A stretch of 64,000 nucleotides of DNA from the NCBI GenBank assembly GCA_038363925.1, contig JAQQWL010000003.1, positions 1 to 64,000 of the forward strand. Reading direction: 5' to 3'. The notes beneath the pieces were generated by a model. The model searched no databases, had not been told where the DNA came from, and worked only from the letters and a program-made list of their open reading frames with translations. This DNA is from Apiospora phragmitis (Eukaryota; Ascomycota; Sordariomycetes; Amphisphaeriales; Apiosporaceae). Position numbers and translations under genes: made by a program. Positions 25,986 to 38,300 of this stretch are shown piece after piece (within the stretch, counting starts at the first letter, position 1; every line of letters begins with the position of its first letter).

Positions 25986-27300
25986 GCGCGACCGTTACTA
26001 TTTCGAGACCATAATAGAGGCTACAACGGAACGGCCGTCATATAGTAAACATACCTAGTCGTACATAGCTAGGAAGCACCCTATCGGCGTTTAGACCTTT
26101 AAAACGTAAGTAGTAAGGATTACTTATAATACTACGTAAAGGATTTAATCTAAAGGCGTAAAGCTAGCGATTACTATAGTCCGGCTATTTATATAATAAA
26201 ACTAACGTAAAAAACTTTACGAGCTATAAAAAAGTTCCACTTTAATATTTAAGCCTACTTACGTAATTACTTTTAATACTAACCGGCGGTCGGCTTTAAC
26301 CTATTAATAACGCTTAACGAAAACGTCGTATAACTTTTAATAATTTACTCGGCTATTTTAATATAGTTACGGCAAGTAGATAAATAGTTAACTAAACAGA
26401 CTAGGGGAGAATGGCTTTAATATTAGCTCGTTTTATTTTTTAATTAATATATTTTAACGGCCGATTTTTTACGATTCGTTTTTTAAAATATTTAAACGCC
26501 TATATTAATTAATTAATAATAATAAATACGATAAGGCTTCTATATACTCTATTTATTTCGGCTATAGCTCGTTAATAAGATTTATCGCGACTTATAAAAT
26601 AGCCTTACCGTAAGACTAGTCGCTTTATACCTTAATAGGTTAATTAAAATAAAAGCCGGCCCGAGTAATCTAATTAATTCTAATACGACTTTTATTCTTT
26701 TACTTCTAATATTATAACGAAATAATAATAATAATAGCCTGGACGATAAATAATCGAATACGGGGCGTAACGCTTAAAGTCGCTTTGTTAATTTTTTACT
26801 CTTACCGTACTATACCTCGTAATAACGACGATTAATCGTTACTAAACGTAGATATAGCCGTAACGGCTATTAATTAAGTTCCGGTTATTTAGATCGTAAT
26901 TTCGCGTTTAATAAAATACTATTATTATCCCGGCTAAGCTCGGTATAATAATATTCTAACTTACGCTTAATATAATAAACTATACGCCTCTATTATTAAT
27001 TAATTATTTATAATTAAAAGAGAATAAGACTCGGTACGAATTATATAAAAAAAGTAACCGGAATATCGTTAAGGTATTATAGCCTATTTAATATTTATTT
27101 ATTAATATAACTAAATAATTCGCCGGTAATATTATAGTACGACGCCCTTAATTAATATAATTAGGAATAATTAATTAATAAGGTTTAACCTTTAAAATAT
27201 TAATATAAACGAATATAAACTAAAAAAACTATACCTCTCGATCGCGTAAAGGCGCCGAATCACGGGTAAAAATATAGGTAAATAAATAAAATATTTAATT
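25986..27300 (+). pseudogene. unidentified coding relic, single frame
   Basis: From about 25986 one plus frame reads as protein for some 400 codons, interrupted by many TAA/TAG. Better segments are RDRYYFETIIEATTERPS, LGENGFNISSFYFLINIF, then NKYDKASIYSIYFGYSSLIR and DIAVTAINQVPVI (near 26870). It is rich in aromatic and hydrophobic residues, partly because of C-to-T mutation. The family is not recognised. Its length suggests a complete gene of more than 400 residues that was duplicated and then silenced. Confidence 0.35.
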
Positions 27301-28559
27301 AAACTTCTATAACGCGCTTACGTTATAAAAAATCCCGACGCACCGCGTTTCGTTAATATTTTTAAAGCATATTTACCGTATTAATAAAGCATACTAATAA
27401 AGCACCTTAGGTAAAACTGGATATAAGCCCGCTATAAAGGCCCGATATTATTAGCGACTTACTAATTATTATATATCTTATCCTTAATTTTACGAACTAA
27501 CTTCTTAAAATCTTTCCTAAATAAACGTAATCTTTATTAACACAATATAAATACTAATATATAATTAGAAATCGTATTATATTTAATAGGAAGAGAGGTA
27601 ATTTAAACCCCTCGAGCACGCTTTTATTCGAACCGAGCAGGTTAGATCGCCGCTTACCCTTAACTAGCATTTCGTTATAGCCATTTTCGTCAAGCCGCCC
27701 TACGCGCGCTAGTAATCGGCCCGAGGTTCTGTACTTCCCGATAAGAATTAAAACTTATAAACTTATACGAAACCGGCTTAAAAGAATTGCGATAAATATG
27801 CCCACTATAAATTAACCCTTATATCGTTCACGTACTTGCTAATTATTACACTAAATTGTCGTTAATATAGTCCTTTCGATATAACCTTAGCTCTATAAAC
27901 CGTGTCATAATCCTCAGCCGTCGGATAGAGTGGATCGACCTTATCGCTACATCTCGTCTCGGTGATGTACGTTGTTACTGCTCGATTATTAGTAATTATT
28001 AGTTACTCGGTATTCCGAAAGGAGGAATATATCCCGACAAATTAGGTTATTAAAGAAAAGGACACAAAGGGGGCAAGTAGTTTTTATAACAGCAGGAAAG
28101 GTTTAATAAAATTAGTAGAGTATAGCGCTAATTCGAGGTCAGCTAGTCCCAAGCCCCACCCGACGGGCTAATAAGTGTTCGGCCTATACCCGTAGTTATT
28201 TAGGTCGTAGCTACTTTAAATATCGTACTAGTGCGCGGACCGCCTTTTAATTATTATATTACTTAATAAACATTAGATTTTATTAATAATACGCCTGGAT
28301 AATATATCGATTTTTTTCCTGCTTTCGTGTTTACTATAATTAAGTTGATTAATTGACTGCCACTATCAGAGGGCCGTCACACTCGAAGTCGTCCAGAGCG
28401 GTCCATTTAAATCGAATGACCTTGGCGGAGGTTAGACTTGGGAGACGACGGCTATCTCTATAGCCTATAGCCTCTATAGTCGCTTAGTAACTTATTGCCG
28501 TGATCGAGCCACTATAAGCGAATATTACTTACTGCTTCGTATTATTTTATCGTCGGTGT
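27301..28559. other. RIP-degenerate sequence with one GC-richer island
   Basis: AT-rich apart from about 28340-28460, which keeps CA/TG and looks unmutated but holds no frame of note. Nothing identified. Confidence 0.4.
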
Positions 28560-29130
28560 CGTTTCTATTATAAGTAACGAAATAGGCTTCCTTTTTAATA
28601 AGAACTAAAACGAGTTCTCCGCTTAAACTATTTCCGTTTTAAGAAAATATATAGTGCGAATTATTAATATATTAATTATATATTATCGTAATTACTTATA
28701 TATAGAAATATTTAAAAGACGTAAAGCGATACTTATTAGCTCTTTTATATATTAATTAAATACTAAGAAAATTAATACGCCGAGTTAAAAACGGCAGCTT
28801 ATTATTGTTAAGCGAATCGTATTAACGCGGATTAACCCTATCTATTTCTAGGATAACGTATTAAATAAAATAGCGCTAATCTTGCTAATATCGTATCGAA
28901 AAGCAAGTTTAGCGGCGGTAAGTAAATCTATAATTAAATCGAATAAATAAATTAGAGGAAAGTCTAAAAGTATAGATATTTAGGATTAAATAAGTAATTA
29001 TAAAAATAAACTAAAAACCCGTACTATAATTTTTTTAAAATAGAAATAGTTTAAGCGGGGAATTTAATTTAATTACTACCGAAAAAACCGATTTCGTTAC
29101 TTATAATACCTACTATACTAAGAATAGCGG
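28560..29130. repeat. long inverted repeat
   Basis: A left arm at about 28565-28670 (including ATTATAAGTAACGAAAT and CCGCTTAAACTATTTCCG) is matched in reverse complement by about 29035-29125 (ATTATAAGTAACGAAAT and CCGCTTAAACTATTTCTA). Weaker similarity continues inward, for example TATAGTGCGA against TATAGTACGG. Arms are about 90 bp or more with an approximately 350-bp interior. This could be a decayed foldback element or MITE, or two inverted copies of one repeat. Confidence 0.65.
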
Positions 29131-30595
29131 GCCTTCTTAAAAATTAATATTTACCGTGGTAATTAAAAGCGACCTAGCATATCGTAAAAAGCCTAAGGGT
29201 TAAATCCGTATCCGCTTAGCCTAAATCCGCCTACTCGGTTAAAAAAGCTAAACAAGAGCCGATAATCGTATAGGTTTAATAAAGGTTTTTTTCTTATTTA
29301 AGCTAGTTTAGTCTTTATGATATACTTAATGTTCGAGGGCAGCCGAAATATATCTGGTTATATTTTTTCGTAGTCCCGTAATAGCTCGGGGTTATTATAT
29401 GCCGAATCCCCCGTATTATTATTTTAGTTCGTACTTTCCCGTACTTTTAATTAAAATATACTCGATTTATATCGTTTTTTAATAATATTACCGAAAGCTA
29501 CTTTAATATTTTAAGCTTCGTACCTCGAGGCCTAGTTTTTAAAAATAATTAGTATAATATAGTATAATACCCAACCTGTTATTTATAAGTTAATTATATT
29601 ACGAAGTTACCGGTTTTTTAATTAAGAACTGTTTTTTAATAACCGATCTAATTATAATACGTTAAATCCTACGCCGGCGTACTTATAATCCCGTATAAGC
29701 GTATCGTAAATAACCTGCTATATTATAATATATATTAAAGAAACGGCTCTCGTAACGTTTATACCGCTTACCGGCTACCTTTAATATACTAATTACTAGC
29801 GGACTTTTAAAAACGGACCTAGGGGCATAGCTAGGAGTACCGAATACTTTTAGTATTAATAATAATAGAAGTACGCTTTTATAGTTATTCCTAATTGTTC
29901 ATATTCGTTAAATCCTTTATTACGGCTTCGAGAGTTAATATTTATAATATAGACGCGTAAAATACCCTCGGTATCCGCTTATTACGCTGTAATTATCGCT
30001 ATACTGCTTATACGACCTATATAACTAATAATACTTATTATCTTTTTTCGCCGTCGGTTCTAGCTAACGAGTTCTGGTCCATATCTAGACTTCGCTAACG
30101 ATACGTATTCTAGCTCTTAATGTATATATCGTCCTAATAATTACCGAAACGTTTTTATAGCTCTTTATTTTAGATTAATTCGTTCCGTTTATAATAAGTA
30201 GCCGAAACGTATTTAATTATTCCCTTAAATATTTAAATAGTAATATAAGCTCTTTATACCCCGAAAGCTTCAATATAGCTCTTCTAGTCCGTATTAATAT
30301 TTATTAAAAAAGACCGGTATAGTATAATACGAACGCGATTTAGACGTAGCTTAACTTACGAAGCGGTATTCTTTTTAACTATAAAGTCTAGACTAGCTAA
30401 GTTACGATAAGGTAGATATAAAAAGAGAATGGACGCTAGATAGACAGCTTATAATATAACCTATATTCGGGTGCGCAGGCAGAGCTTGATATTTTTTCCG
30501 CTCCGCTTATACTATTCCGACTTAAAGGCCGTTCTTAAATCACCTAGCAGCGTATTCTCCTTTCGCTATATCCGTCGAGAGCTCGAAGATCCTCG
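29131..30595. other. RIP-degenerate sequence, no gene identified
   Basis: Minus-strand text around 29.1-29.4 kb is weakly protein-like (for example YDMLGRF), but stops are dense and no family is evident. Nothing else recognised. Confidence 0.35.
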
Positions 30596-31015
30596 CGCGC
30601 TATTTCCGGTCTTAACTTCATAGTTGCTTGTAGACCTGTTAGCCTTACTATTAAAGTACAGCGTCGGAAGAGTACTAATAACGTACTAGAGTATTAGCGA
30701 CTAATTAACGGGCTAGGTCTAAAACCTACCGCTATTAGCATAAATAGGTTAATACTTACTTTCGGGTTACTCTAATTTTTAAGTAATAATAAGGGGCCGA
30801 AATAACTATTCTGGTCCGTATAATCGTAATCTCTAATTTTACCCGCTTCGACGTGGTACGCCGATTCGAATAAAGCGAGAATTATTTAGTAATATATAAT
30901 ATTACTTTCTATTATATTAGCTCGAATATACCTACGGGCTATTTCCGGTCCTAACTACTATTAGTTCCTACTATTATAAAGGCGTAAGGTCGGAAAAGTA
31001 GTAATAACGTACTAA
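30596..31015. repeat. direct repeat pair of about 90 bp, 331 bp apart
   Basis: A left copy at about 30599-30685 (GCTATTTCCGGTCTTAACTT ... GTCGGAAGAGTACTAATAAC) matches a right copy at about 30930-31010 (GCTATTTCCGGTCCTAACTA ... GTCGGAAAAGTAGTAATAAC). The pair could be very short long-terminal repeats, a local duplication, or part of a larger tandem array. No element between them was identified. Confidence 0.6.
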
Positions 31016-33039
31016 CGCAATTGTTACAACATAAACACCGAGTCAATTCGCAACCCTTAAGGTTAACTATATAACCTCCCCGGACTGCGCAAAGACTTTT
31101 CGTTAAAACGGCTAAAGAGAAGCTGGGCCCGAAATCCTTCCTATTAACATAGATTCTAAAACCGGATCAACAGCTACTTAAACCGCTATACGAGGCCCTA
31201 CCGACGGTGGTCTAACCTTTAATTAACGAGCTATTAAACAATACCGCTTTAAATCAATCCCTAGTCGTATAATTTAATTAGAAACTATGAACGTAAACGA
31301 ATTAACGCGCGCGTAAAAGAGCTATATAACGTATCTTTAATACGAAGCTAATACGATTTAACTATATCCTAAAATTATTTAATTTACTATCCTAATACCT
31401 CGTAACCTATTTTAAGCTATTAATTCGGGGTATAATAATAAAGTATTACCCTGAAAACTATGTATAAAAAAAACCACTTAATAAAGCTAGTAAGGATTTT
31501 AATTAGTTATAGTAGCAAGAATTAATCGTTTTATATCCGATAGTTTAAGTACACTATATCTAGTACATATTAAGTAATATGTTTTATAAACCGCTACGGA
31601 ATTTAATATGCACCTTTACGAAGTTTATTTCTTTCTTTTATACATAAAATCCCGTATTTAATAACTTATCTCCTCTCTTTTACGCTTAAATTTTAATTCG
31701 TAACTAAACTAAAGCTTTTTAACTACCCGCGATCGTAATATTATTAAGCAAGTACCGAGCTATTAAATCGATAAAAAATATTCGATTACGAACGTAACGA
31801 CTTATTTTAAAACGCCGCTTTATAAAAGCTTTATAACCGAAAATACGCGCTCGAGTTTAAATAAAAAAAAAAATAACTTTATAAAAGAAGTAGAAGCGTT
31901 TATAAAAAAGGAGGAAGTACTTAAAAAAAAGGCGGCTAGAATTATTTAAAAACGCCGTATCGTTAACGCTAAATATAAAACTCGGCAAGCGGAACTCGCG
32001 TAAATTAGCGCGGGTTACGAGTTTAATAAAATAAATTTATAACGCTTTTAACGGTATATAATAGGTTAATTAATCTCGAATAAAACTCTTTTTTTTTTCG
32101 TTATTTTCGTAACGTTTCGTTTTAAAAGATTAATAAATTTAATACATATAAATTTAATAAGAGCGCCGACCGCCCTAGCTCGTAATATCCGTCTAATTAT
32201 TTATTAACATCGGATAACGAGTCGAGTGAAAACGTACTGGACCCCTTATAGCAATCTAGATAGCTATAGCCCTATATAATAAAGAATATAATAAAACCTA
32301 TAAATAATTAGCCGCTTATTATTATACGTACCGGTCATATAAGTAGACCCTTATTTCGATACTCGCCCATTTTATGCGCGACTAATTCCACCCGTGCTTC
32401 GCTTTATGCTTCTACGAATAATAAAAGGGTAGCTATAGGATAATTAGTATCCTAGCCTAGTTATTACACCGTAATAAATAATACTCTTACTAATAGCCGC
32501 TCGAAACGGAATTAATAACGCTGGGAGGAAGATCCCGAGCTTTCCGGACATATATAAAAAAAGAAAAAGACGGCCGCGGCGACGCTAAAACCGTACATTA
32601 TCGATTTTACCGATATATTTTAAAAAGGATTCGTATAATATAAGTATATAATTATATAATACTTACTAAGAAATAATTAGTGGTATATTTTATAATATAA
32701 TATTTATAGGCGTTATTTTAAATAGAATTTATTTTATAAAGCTGCGAACTACTTACGAGCAATAGAGTATTAAGGTCCCGAGCAGCACTTAAATATTAAT
32801 ATATTTAAGTGGCCCGTCCGGTAGGCTTTAATTATTAAAAAAATAGGGCTGCGCGTATTAAATTACGACGCGATAAAGGTAAAGAAGAATAACGCGGCGT
32901 TTACTTAAACGTTAGATACTAGCTATAAACCCCTCGGACCCGACCCGAACTAATAATCCACCCCGAAGGAGACATACTAGATCCCTTCTCGGCCACGGCC
33001 AGTATTACGGGAAGAGGTCGTAACGGACATATCTAGATC
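31016..33039. other. RIP-degenerate sequence with a Lys/Glu-rich frame near 31.9 kb
   Basis: Around 31855-31990 the plus strand reads FIKEVEAFIKKEEVLKKKAA and then RRIVNAKYKTRQAELA, a charged helical stretch that resembles the region after the DNA-binding part of some transposon proteins. This is too short to call. The rest is AT-rich with no readable domain. Confidence 0.3.
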
Positions 33040-33760
33040 GGCTACCAGAGCGGAGTCGGAAAAGCATAAACGTGAAATTATCACGCAGCCTCTCGAGGGG
33101 AAGCCTTATTTTAAATACTGGCGTTCTAGTTCGCGTAGCTAAGGCTGGTACGCATTTATTATATTACTCCTCGGGAGCTTTAATATGATCGGACTGGATA
33201 GCAGTTTTTTCGAAATAGAGCTTACGAAGTCTATACCTATATATTACGAGCGCCAAAATGGCACTATTTTTTAATAGGCTGAGGGATACCGCGATAGAGA
33301 GCGTTTCGTTAATAAGCGCCAGTTTCCGGTTATGTGGTTTTATAACGCCTAAATCTTCTCTTTATAAAAAGACCTAATAATCCCAGACCCGGTTTGGTAT
33401 AGTTAGTTGCGAGCGGCGGACCTTTAGCCATTTAGTGATAATGGCGAGTTTGGTAAAAATAAGCGACCTCGCGGCTATAATAGCGTATTTAAATATATTA
33501 ATTAATTAGATAGAATTAAGGCGGCTAAGTATCTATATTCGGTAAAAGCTAAGAATTCTCGAGCCAAGACCACGGGTTTATATATTTACCTGACTAGAAT
33601 TATACCGATACTAACACTTCGTAAAACCGCTCTCGACGGAAAGCGTCGCCGGAAACGTAACCGATAAAGAATAAAAACGTGCACGGCGGAAATTGGCTAA
33701 TAGCGAGACTCTAGCCGACGGCGTTTTTATTATTATATCCAATATTGTTACCGAGTTTTC
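33040..33760 (+). pseudogene. unidentified coding relic, single frame
   Basis: About 230 codons are readable on the plus strand with few stops, all TAA/TAG. It reads KHKREIITQPLEGKPYFKYW, then FIILLLGSFNMIGLDSSFFE, FPVMWFYNAQIFSL, DLIIPDPVWYS, FSDNGEFGKNKRPRGYNSVF and ALDGKRRRKRNRQRIKT. The end is very basic. GC content and codon quality are better than in the flanks. I do not recognise the family. The following DNA (33745-34070) is open on both strands but does not look coding. Confidence 0.4.
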
Positions 33761-36700
33761 AAAAGTTAGCAACGAGAACGAAAACTAGAACGATAGGGGC
33801 GCGAATGCTTATCGATTTACTTAAAACCTCGTCGACTATTCCGCTCCGTATCGTAAATATAATACGGAAAATAAGCGCGAGTCTTATAACGACACCACTA
33901 ATAATACGACGGAGGGACGGTTTAAAGCGGTATAATCTGGCAGCTCGCCGATTAAAGGTTATAAAACTATTAATAAGGCTCCGTATAATAGTTAGAGGTA
34001 TTAATACTAAACTGTTATAAGTTAACGTGGCAGATCTATTAATAACCGCACCGTATCTACTATCTCCCACCAGGTAGAGGTGGTGAATTCTCGTTTGAAG
34101 TATTTGGAGGATATCTAAAGCAGTTTAGGCAACTTCCTATTTAGCAGCTCTCAGTAGCCGCTACCTTCTGGGCTGCCAGAAACTGTCGTTCCGAGCTTAC
34201 TAACGATCGATCGAGAGGCCTCGCACCTGGTGTCAACCGTTACACCGCCAAACGGCCTAGCCGATTATTAAGAGCAAGCGGGAATCGTACGTAATATAGA
34301 CGACGGCCACCCCTTACTTATTCCGAGCTTTATCCTAGCGCATATTACTGTAATAGCTCTAAATAAGGTGGCGAATTAATAACAACCACTAGCTTTAGTT
34401 AACTATAAGACTAATATTAATTATATACTTCATTATATTTAAAGTTATTCGTAAATCTAAAGACCGCTTATTCTTTTATTTATAGCTAGTTTATTATTAT
34501 TATATTTAAGGTTATGCTCTAATCTTAGTAGTATTAATTAAGTTATTTCTTACTTTCGAATTCAGTCCAGCGCAGATCGTTAATTAATATCGAATAGGTT
34601 CCTACAATAAACGCAAAGGCTTACCGGCTGGTTATCGCAAATAAAATCCCTGTTTATAAGCGACGCCAATCCCTTAGGCGACACCTTTTTCGATCAGGTA
34701 TAAGGCTGGAGAATAGTATCGAGTGGATAAGGCTATTCGTAGACATAACAACCCTTGGCGTAGAATCGCATTGCCTTACTAGCCTTGTATATGCCGACCG
34801 CCAGTGCTCCATTCCTTTACTTCTATTAATACATAAGCCTTTTATAGCCTCGTCGATTCTTTTCATTATGGATCATGTAACGCTATTTAGCTATAAGTTA
34901 GAGAATCGTCGGTGAAATACGTTTATCGCGCGATATATACAGGTTGGTCGTAATAATATTTATTATACTAGTTCCGTAGGGACTAGGTCTCGCTAGTTTA
35001 AAGAGTTATTATATACCGGCGTGCTTCGGGGTTCTTTAAGTATTCGAAATAGTAAATAATAACTGTGTTACTATATTATCGTTTCTCTTATATATATAAG
35101 CGACGGTTACTTTAACGGGTATTCTTAATAATAATTATTATAAGTTTATTCCCGTATTAGTTATATTTATTGCTATACTATATCGGATAGCGGTTATATT
35201 ATTAATTATTAAACGTATATTATACGCGTTATTTTCTAACCAAAGTATATACCGCTCTGCCTATAATTAAACTAAAAGCCCGGCCCCACATAGCATAGCC
35301 ACTTTCTCTTAGGGCTAACGTAAGAGCCACCCCTTTAACTCGTTTCTTCCGCCGTTTAATATTTATACCCTTTTAATACTTAAGCTATAGCTTCTAATTA
35401 TAATAGTAAAAATTAACCGTTAATATAGGTAATATGCTTTTATTTTTAATATTTTACTAATAATTCTACGGTAGGTCTTATAATTTCTCCCCCTATTAAT
35501 ATAGAACGTCCGTGCTAAGCTAGTATTAATAGCTTGTCGAGATTTTTAAGTGCTATAATAATTATATATATCTTTATTATTTATCCTTTCTATATAAGGC
35601 CTAGCTCGCCTCTCGCTTACTATTATATCCCTCGCGACTATTTATTACGGCCGACTTTATTAATACTATTAACGAACTAATCCGGGGAACAACGGGAGTC
35701 GACTACTATACGTATACTAACGAGTATCTATAGGTTAAAATAGTACCGTCGTAGGGTACTAATTCATATATTAGCGGCAGTAGCGTAACCCGGCCTATAA
35801 TAGTTATCTTCTTTCCGAGGGCGTTAATAAGCTCTTTTTACGTATATATTATATGGGATTATAGTATATATAGCGTTTACATGTTCGTAAAGCGCGCCGA
35901 AAGGTTTACGATAATAGTATAAAGTATACGGATCTCTTCGCTTAACTCTATGGCGCATACGCAGACCTAACGTCGTGTCTTTGTATCGTATGCCGAAATT
36001 ATAGAAATACCGAAAGGGGTTATAGAGAAAAAAGAGAGGGTATAGTTATTTATTATTATAATATATATTATTTCGCGGCTTTAAAAATAAAACGGAGATT
36101 AAGTAGTAAAAGTTTATAAACGGCTATTACGAACTGGAAAGGGATAATAACGGGTTTAGATAAAAATATATTTAATAAATAACTCATTTATGTTACGTAT
36201 CTACTACGCACCAATTATACGGCTATTATTACACGGTCGTATTTTACGGCGACCGCATTATTAATAATTAGTTACGATGTAGTCCTATAAGTACGAAAGC
36301 GGTCGATATTATCCTTTTGCTTCGGCGGTATTATCGGGGGTGTATTTACGTATACCAGGATAAGTAGGTATGGATTATACCGCAAAAGCTATATATCCGG
36401 CGTTTACTTTTATCGCTCTCGGTAAGAATCGAAAGAGGCGGGCGACTAAAGTAAAATAATACCGGCGCTTAGCGGAGTCCTTATTTAGCTTTAAATCCGC
36501 CGCTGTTCGCTAGCTTTCGTTATTTAGAGCGGCGGATTAGTAACTCTGCCTCCTAAGATCCGTATTTACCATATCGTAGCCTATACATCTAATATTTCTA
36601 TTAATTAATAAATAATACTTATAAAATAAACGTAATAAGATTAAAATGTTTTAAACCGCTATAAAGAAGTATTTTCTTATCCGTAAATAATATTAACGAC

Positions 36701-37242
36701 ACAAAACGGCCTTACGTAATTAATACTATTAAATACTATATTAGTTTTTATTTTATAAATATATTTTAAGGTATTATATAATATAAAATTAATAAAGCTA
36801 GAATAGCTTTAGTTAACACGGTTAGAAATAAACGTAAAAAGTATGCTTCATTATAAGGTTACGAGTAGGTACGATCTAAAAGAGTAAAATTAGAAGTATA
36901 AATATAAAATATTACTTTATAACTAAGAACTATGCCCTTATAACTATATCATTATTTATCCAACCTTTTTTAAACGAGTTATAACTTCATCCCTTATATA
37001 AGGCCTTGAGGTAGATGATTTAAACTCGCGCGGCGCTAAGCAACCCTGGTCTAACGTAGTTAACTTAGCAACCACCAAATCGTTATTATTAGCTTGCTGA
37101 ACGGCATACTAATAAAAGTCGACGGCGTTCTTATGCTTTTTCCGCGAGGAGTTCCTCGAACACGCTCTACCGTAGCCTATAAAAACCGCTATTCAATAGA
37201 TCTACTCCTAATTCAAATTAATTACCAAGAGCCATAGAAGAG
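33761..37242. other. RIP-degenerate sequence, no gene identified
   Basis: Mostly AT-rich. 34.08-34.33 kb and 34.63-34.87 kb are less altered but hold only short frames without recognisable domains. From 35.2 to 36.9 kb only scattered protein-like text is seen. Confidence 0.4.
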
Positions 37243-37699
37243 TTGAACACTATCACGGGTTCCGCACCCATAACCTATAATATGTTTTATTTAAAAAACC
37301 TTAACGGATACTTTCCTATTAATATAAAATCTAAATATTCTTCTCTAATAGTTTGCGATAACGATTTCGACTTCACCTATGTATCTAGAGGCCCTGTACA
37401 CCAGCCCGCCTCCCTTCTCGAGCCTAGAGGCCCCTATAATTAATAGCAATACCCGTCACCTAATCCCGTGGCATAGCTGTCTCTTATTCGAACGCTATTA
37501 CCTAGGATGGTCGCTTAAAGCTATAAGCGATTTTTATTACGGCTAAGAATAGCCGACAGCTACGCTATAGACGCTTACGGTATAGCCGCTCCATCGTCTA
37601 TACGTTTCCACAGAAATATGAAGGCCGATTCGCCGGCTTCTAACCTACGAAGTAACGTGAAGGAGGTAGGCTATATAGATAACGCCCAAATCTCCGTAA
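37243..37699. other. low-RIP stretch with a short ORF
   Basis: A 66-codon plus ORF (37243-37443) ends just upstream of the zinc-finger relic. It has no recognisable domain and may be part of the same old gene or chance. The sequence is moderately altered. Confidence 0.25.
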
Positions 37700-38300
37700 C
37701 TAAAATCCCGAAATCAGTTCACGTGTGTAGCTTTCCTGGATGTAAGAATAGGACGGCTTATAAGAGGCGCGAGCACCTTTAGAGATATTAGAATACGTAC
37801 GACTTCGTCCGCCCTTTCCCGTAATGCTTACTGCTGACAGCTTACTGTAGGAAACATGGCCTTGGAGCAGAGGCGGAGTGCGACTTCTATGGTAGGAAAT
37901 TTAATCGGAAAGATAATTAGATGCAGTACCTGAGGCTCTACACGGAGCCTAACCGCCCCGCTACGCGGACGAACTTTCATTTTAGGGCGGTCTTGAAGTA
38001 TAAGGAAGAGAGGAGCAAAATCAAGCCCCGGAAACTTCCATTTATAAAACAACAGCTGGCGGAAGGTGACTTGTCCAAGCGAGTAACCAAGTCGGAGGCT
38101 TGTGCCCGCGGTTATGGTAATAGAGGCCCCAAGAATTGCGTTGGCGGAGGTTGTGTGAACTAACAGGATCTGGACGCCTTAGAGTAGCCGTCGTTAGCTT
38201 TAGACTTGCGCGACCGAGATATATACCGAGTGCCACCCGGTGTGTATAATATCGCTTTATTTTATAGTTTATAACACATACCTTGGCTGCGGGAAGCTTG
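37700..38300 (+). pseudogene. C2H2 zinc-finger protein relic
   Basis: One plus frame from about 37717 reads two C2H2 zinc fingers. The first is VCSFPGCKNRTAYKRREHL (Cys-x4-Cys-x12-His), followed by a Tyr where the second His is expected. The second is CDFYGRKFNRKDN followed by MQYLRLYTE, where Tyr replaces the expected Cys and His residues. All of these are C-to-T or G-to-A changes. A basic tail follows (KYKEERSKIKPRKLPFIKQQ), then CARGYGNRGPKNCVGGGCVN and DLDALE, which is homologous to the relic at 17.68-17.88 kb. It was probably a DNA-binding regulator; it is now broken by stops. Confidence 0.65.

Noticed and set aside
33745..34070. Two opposed ORFs of 91 and 103 codons
   Set aside because: Both are low-information frames in mildly mutated DNA and overlap each other completely. 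Neither reads like a folded protein.
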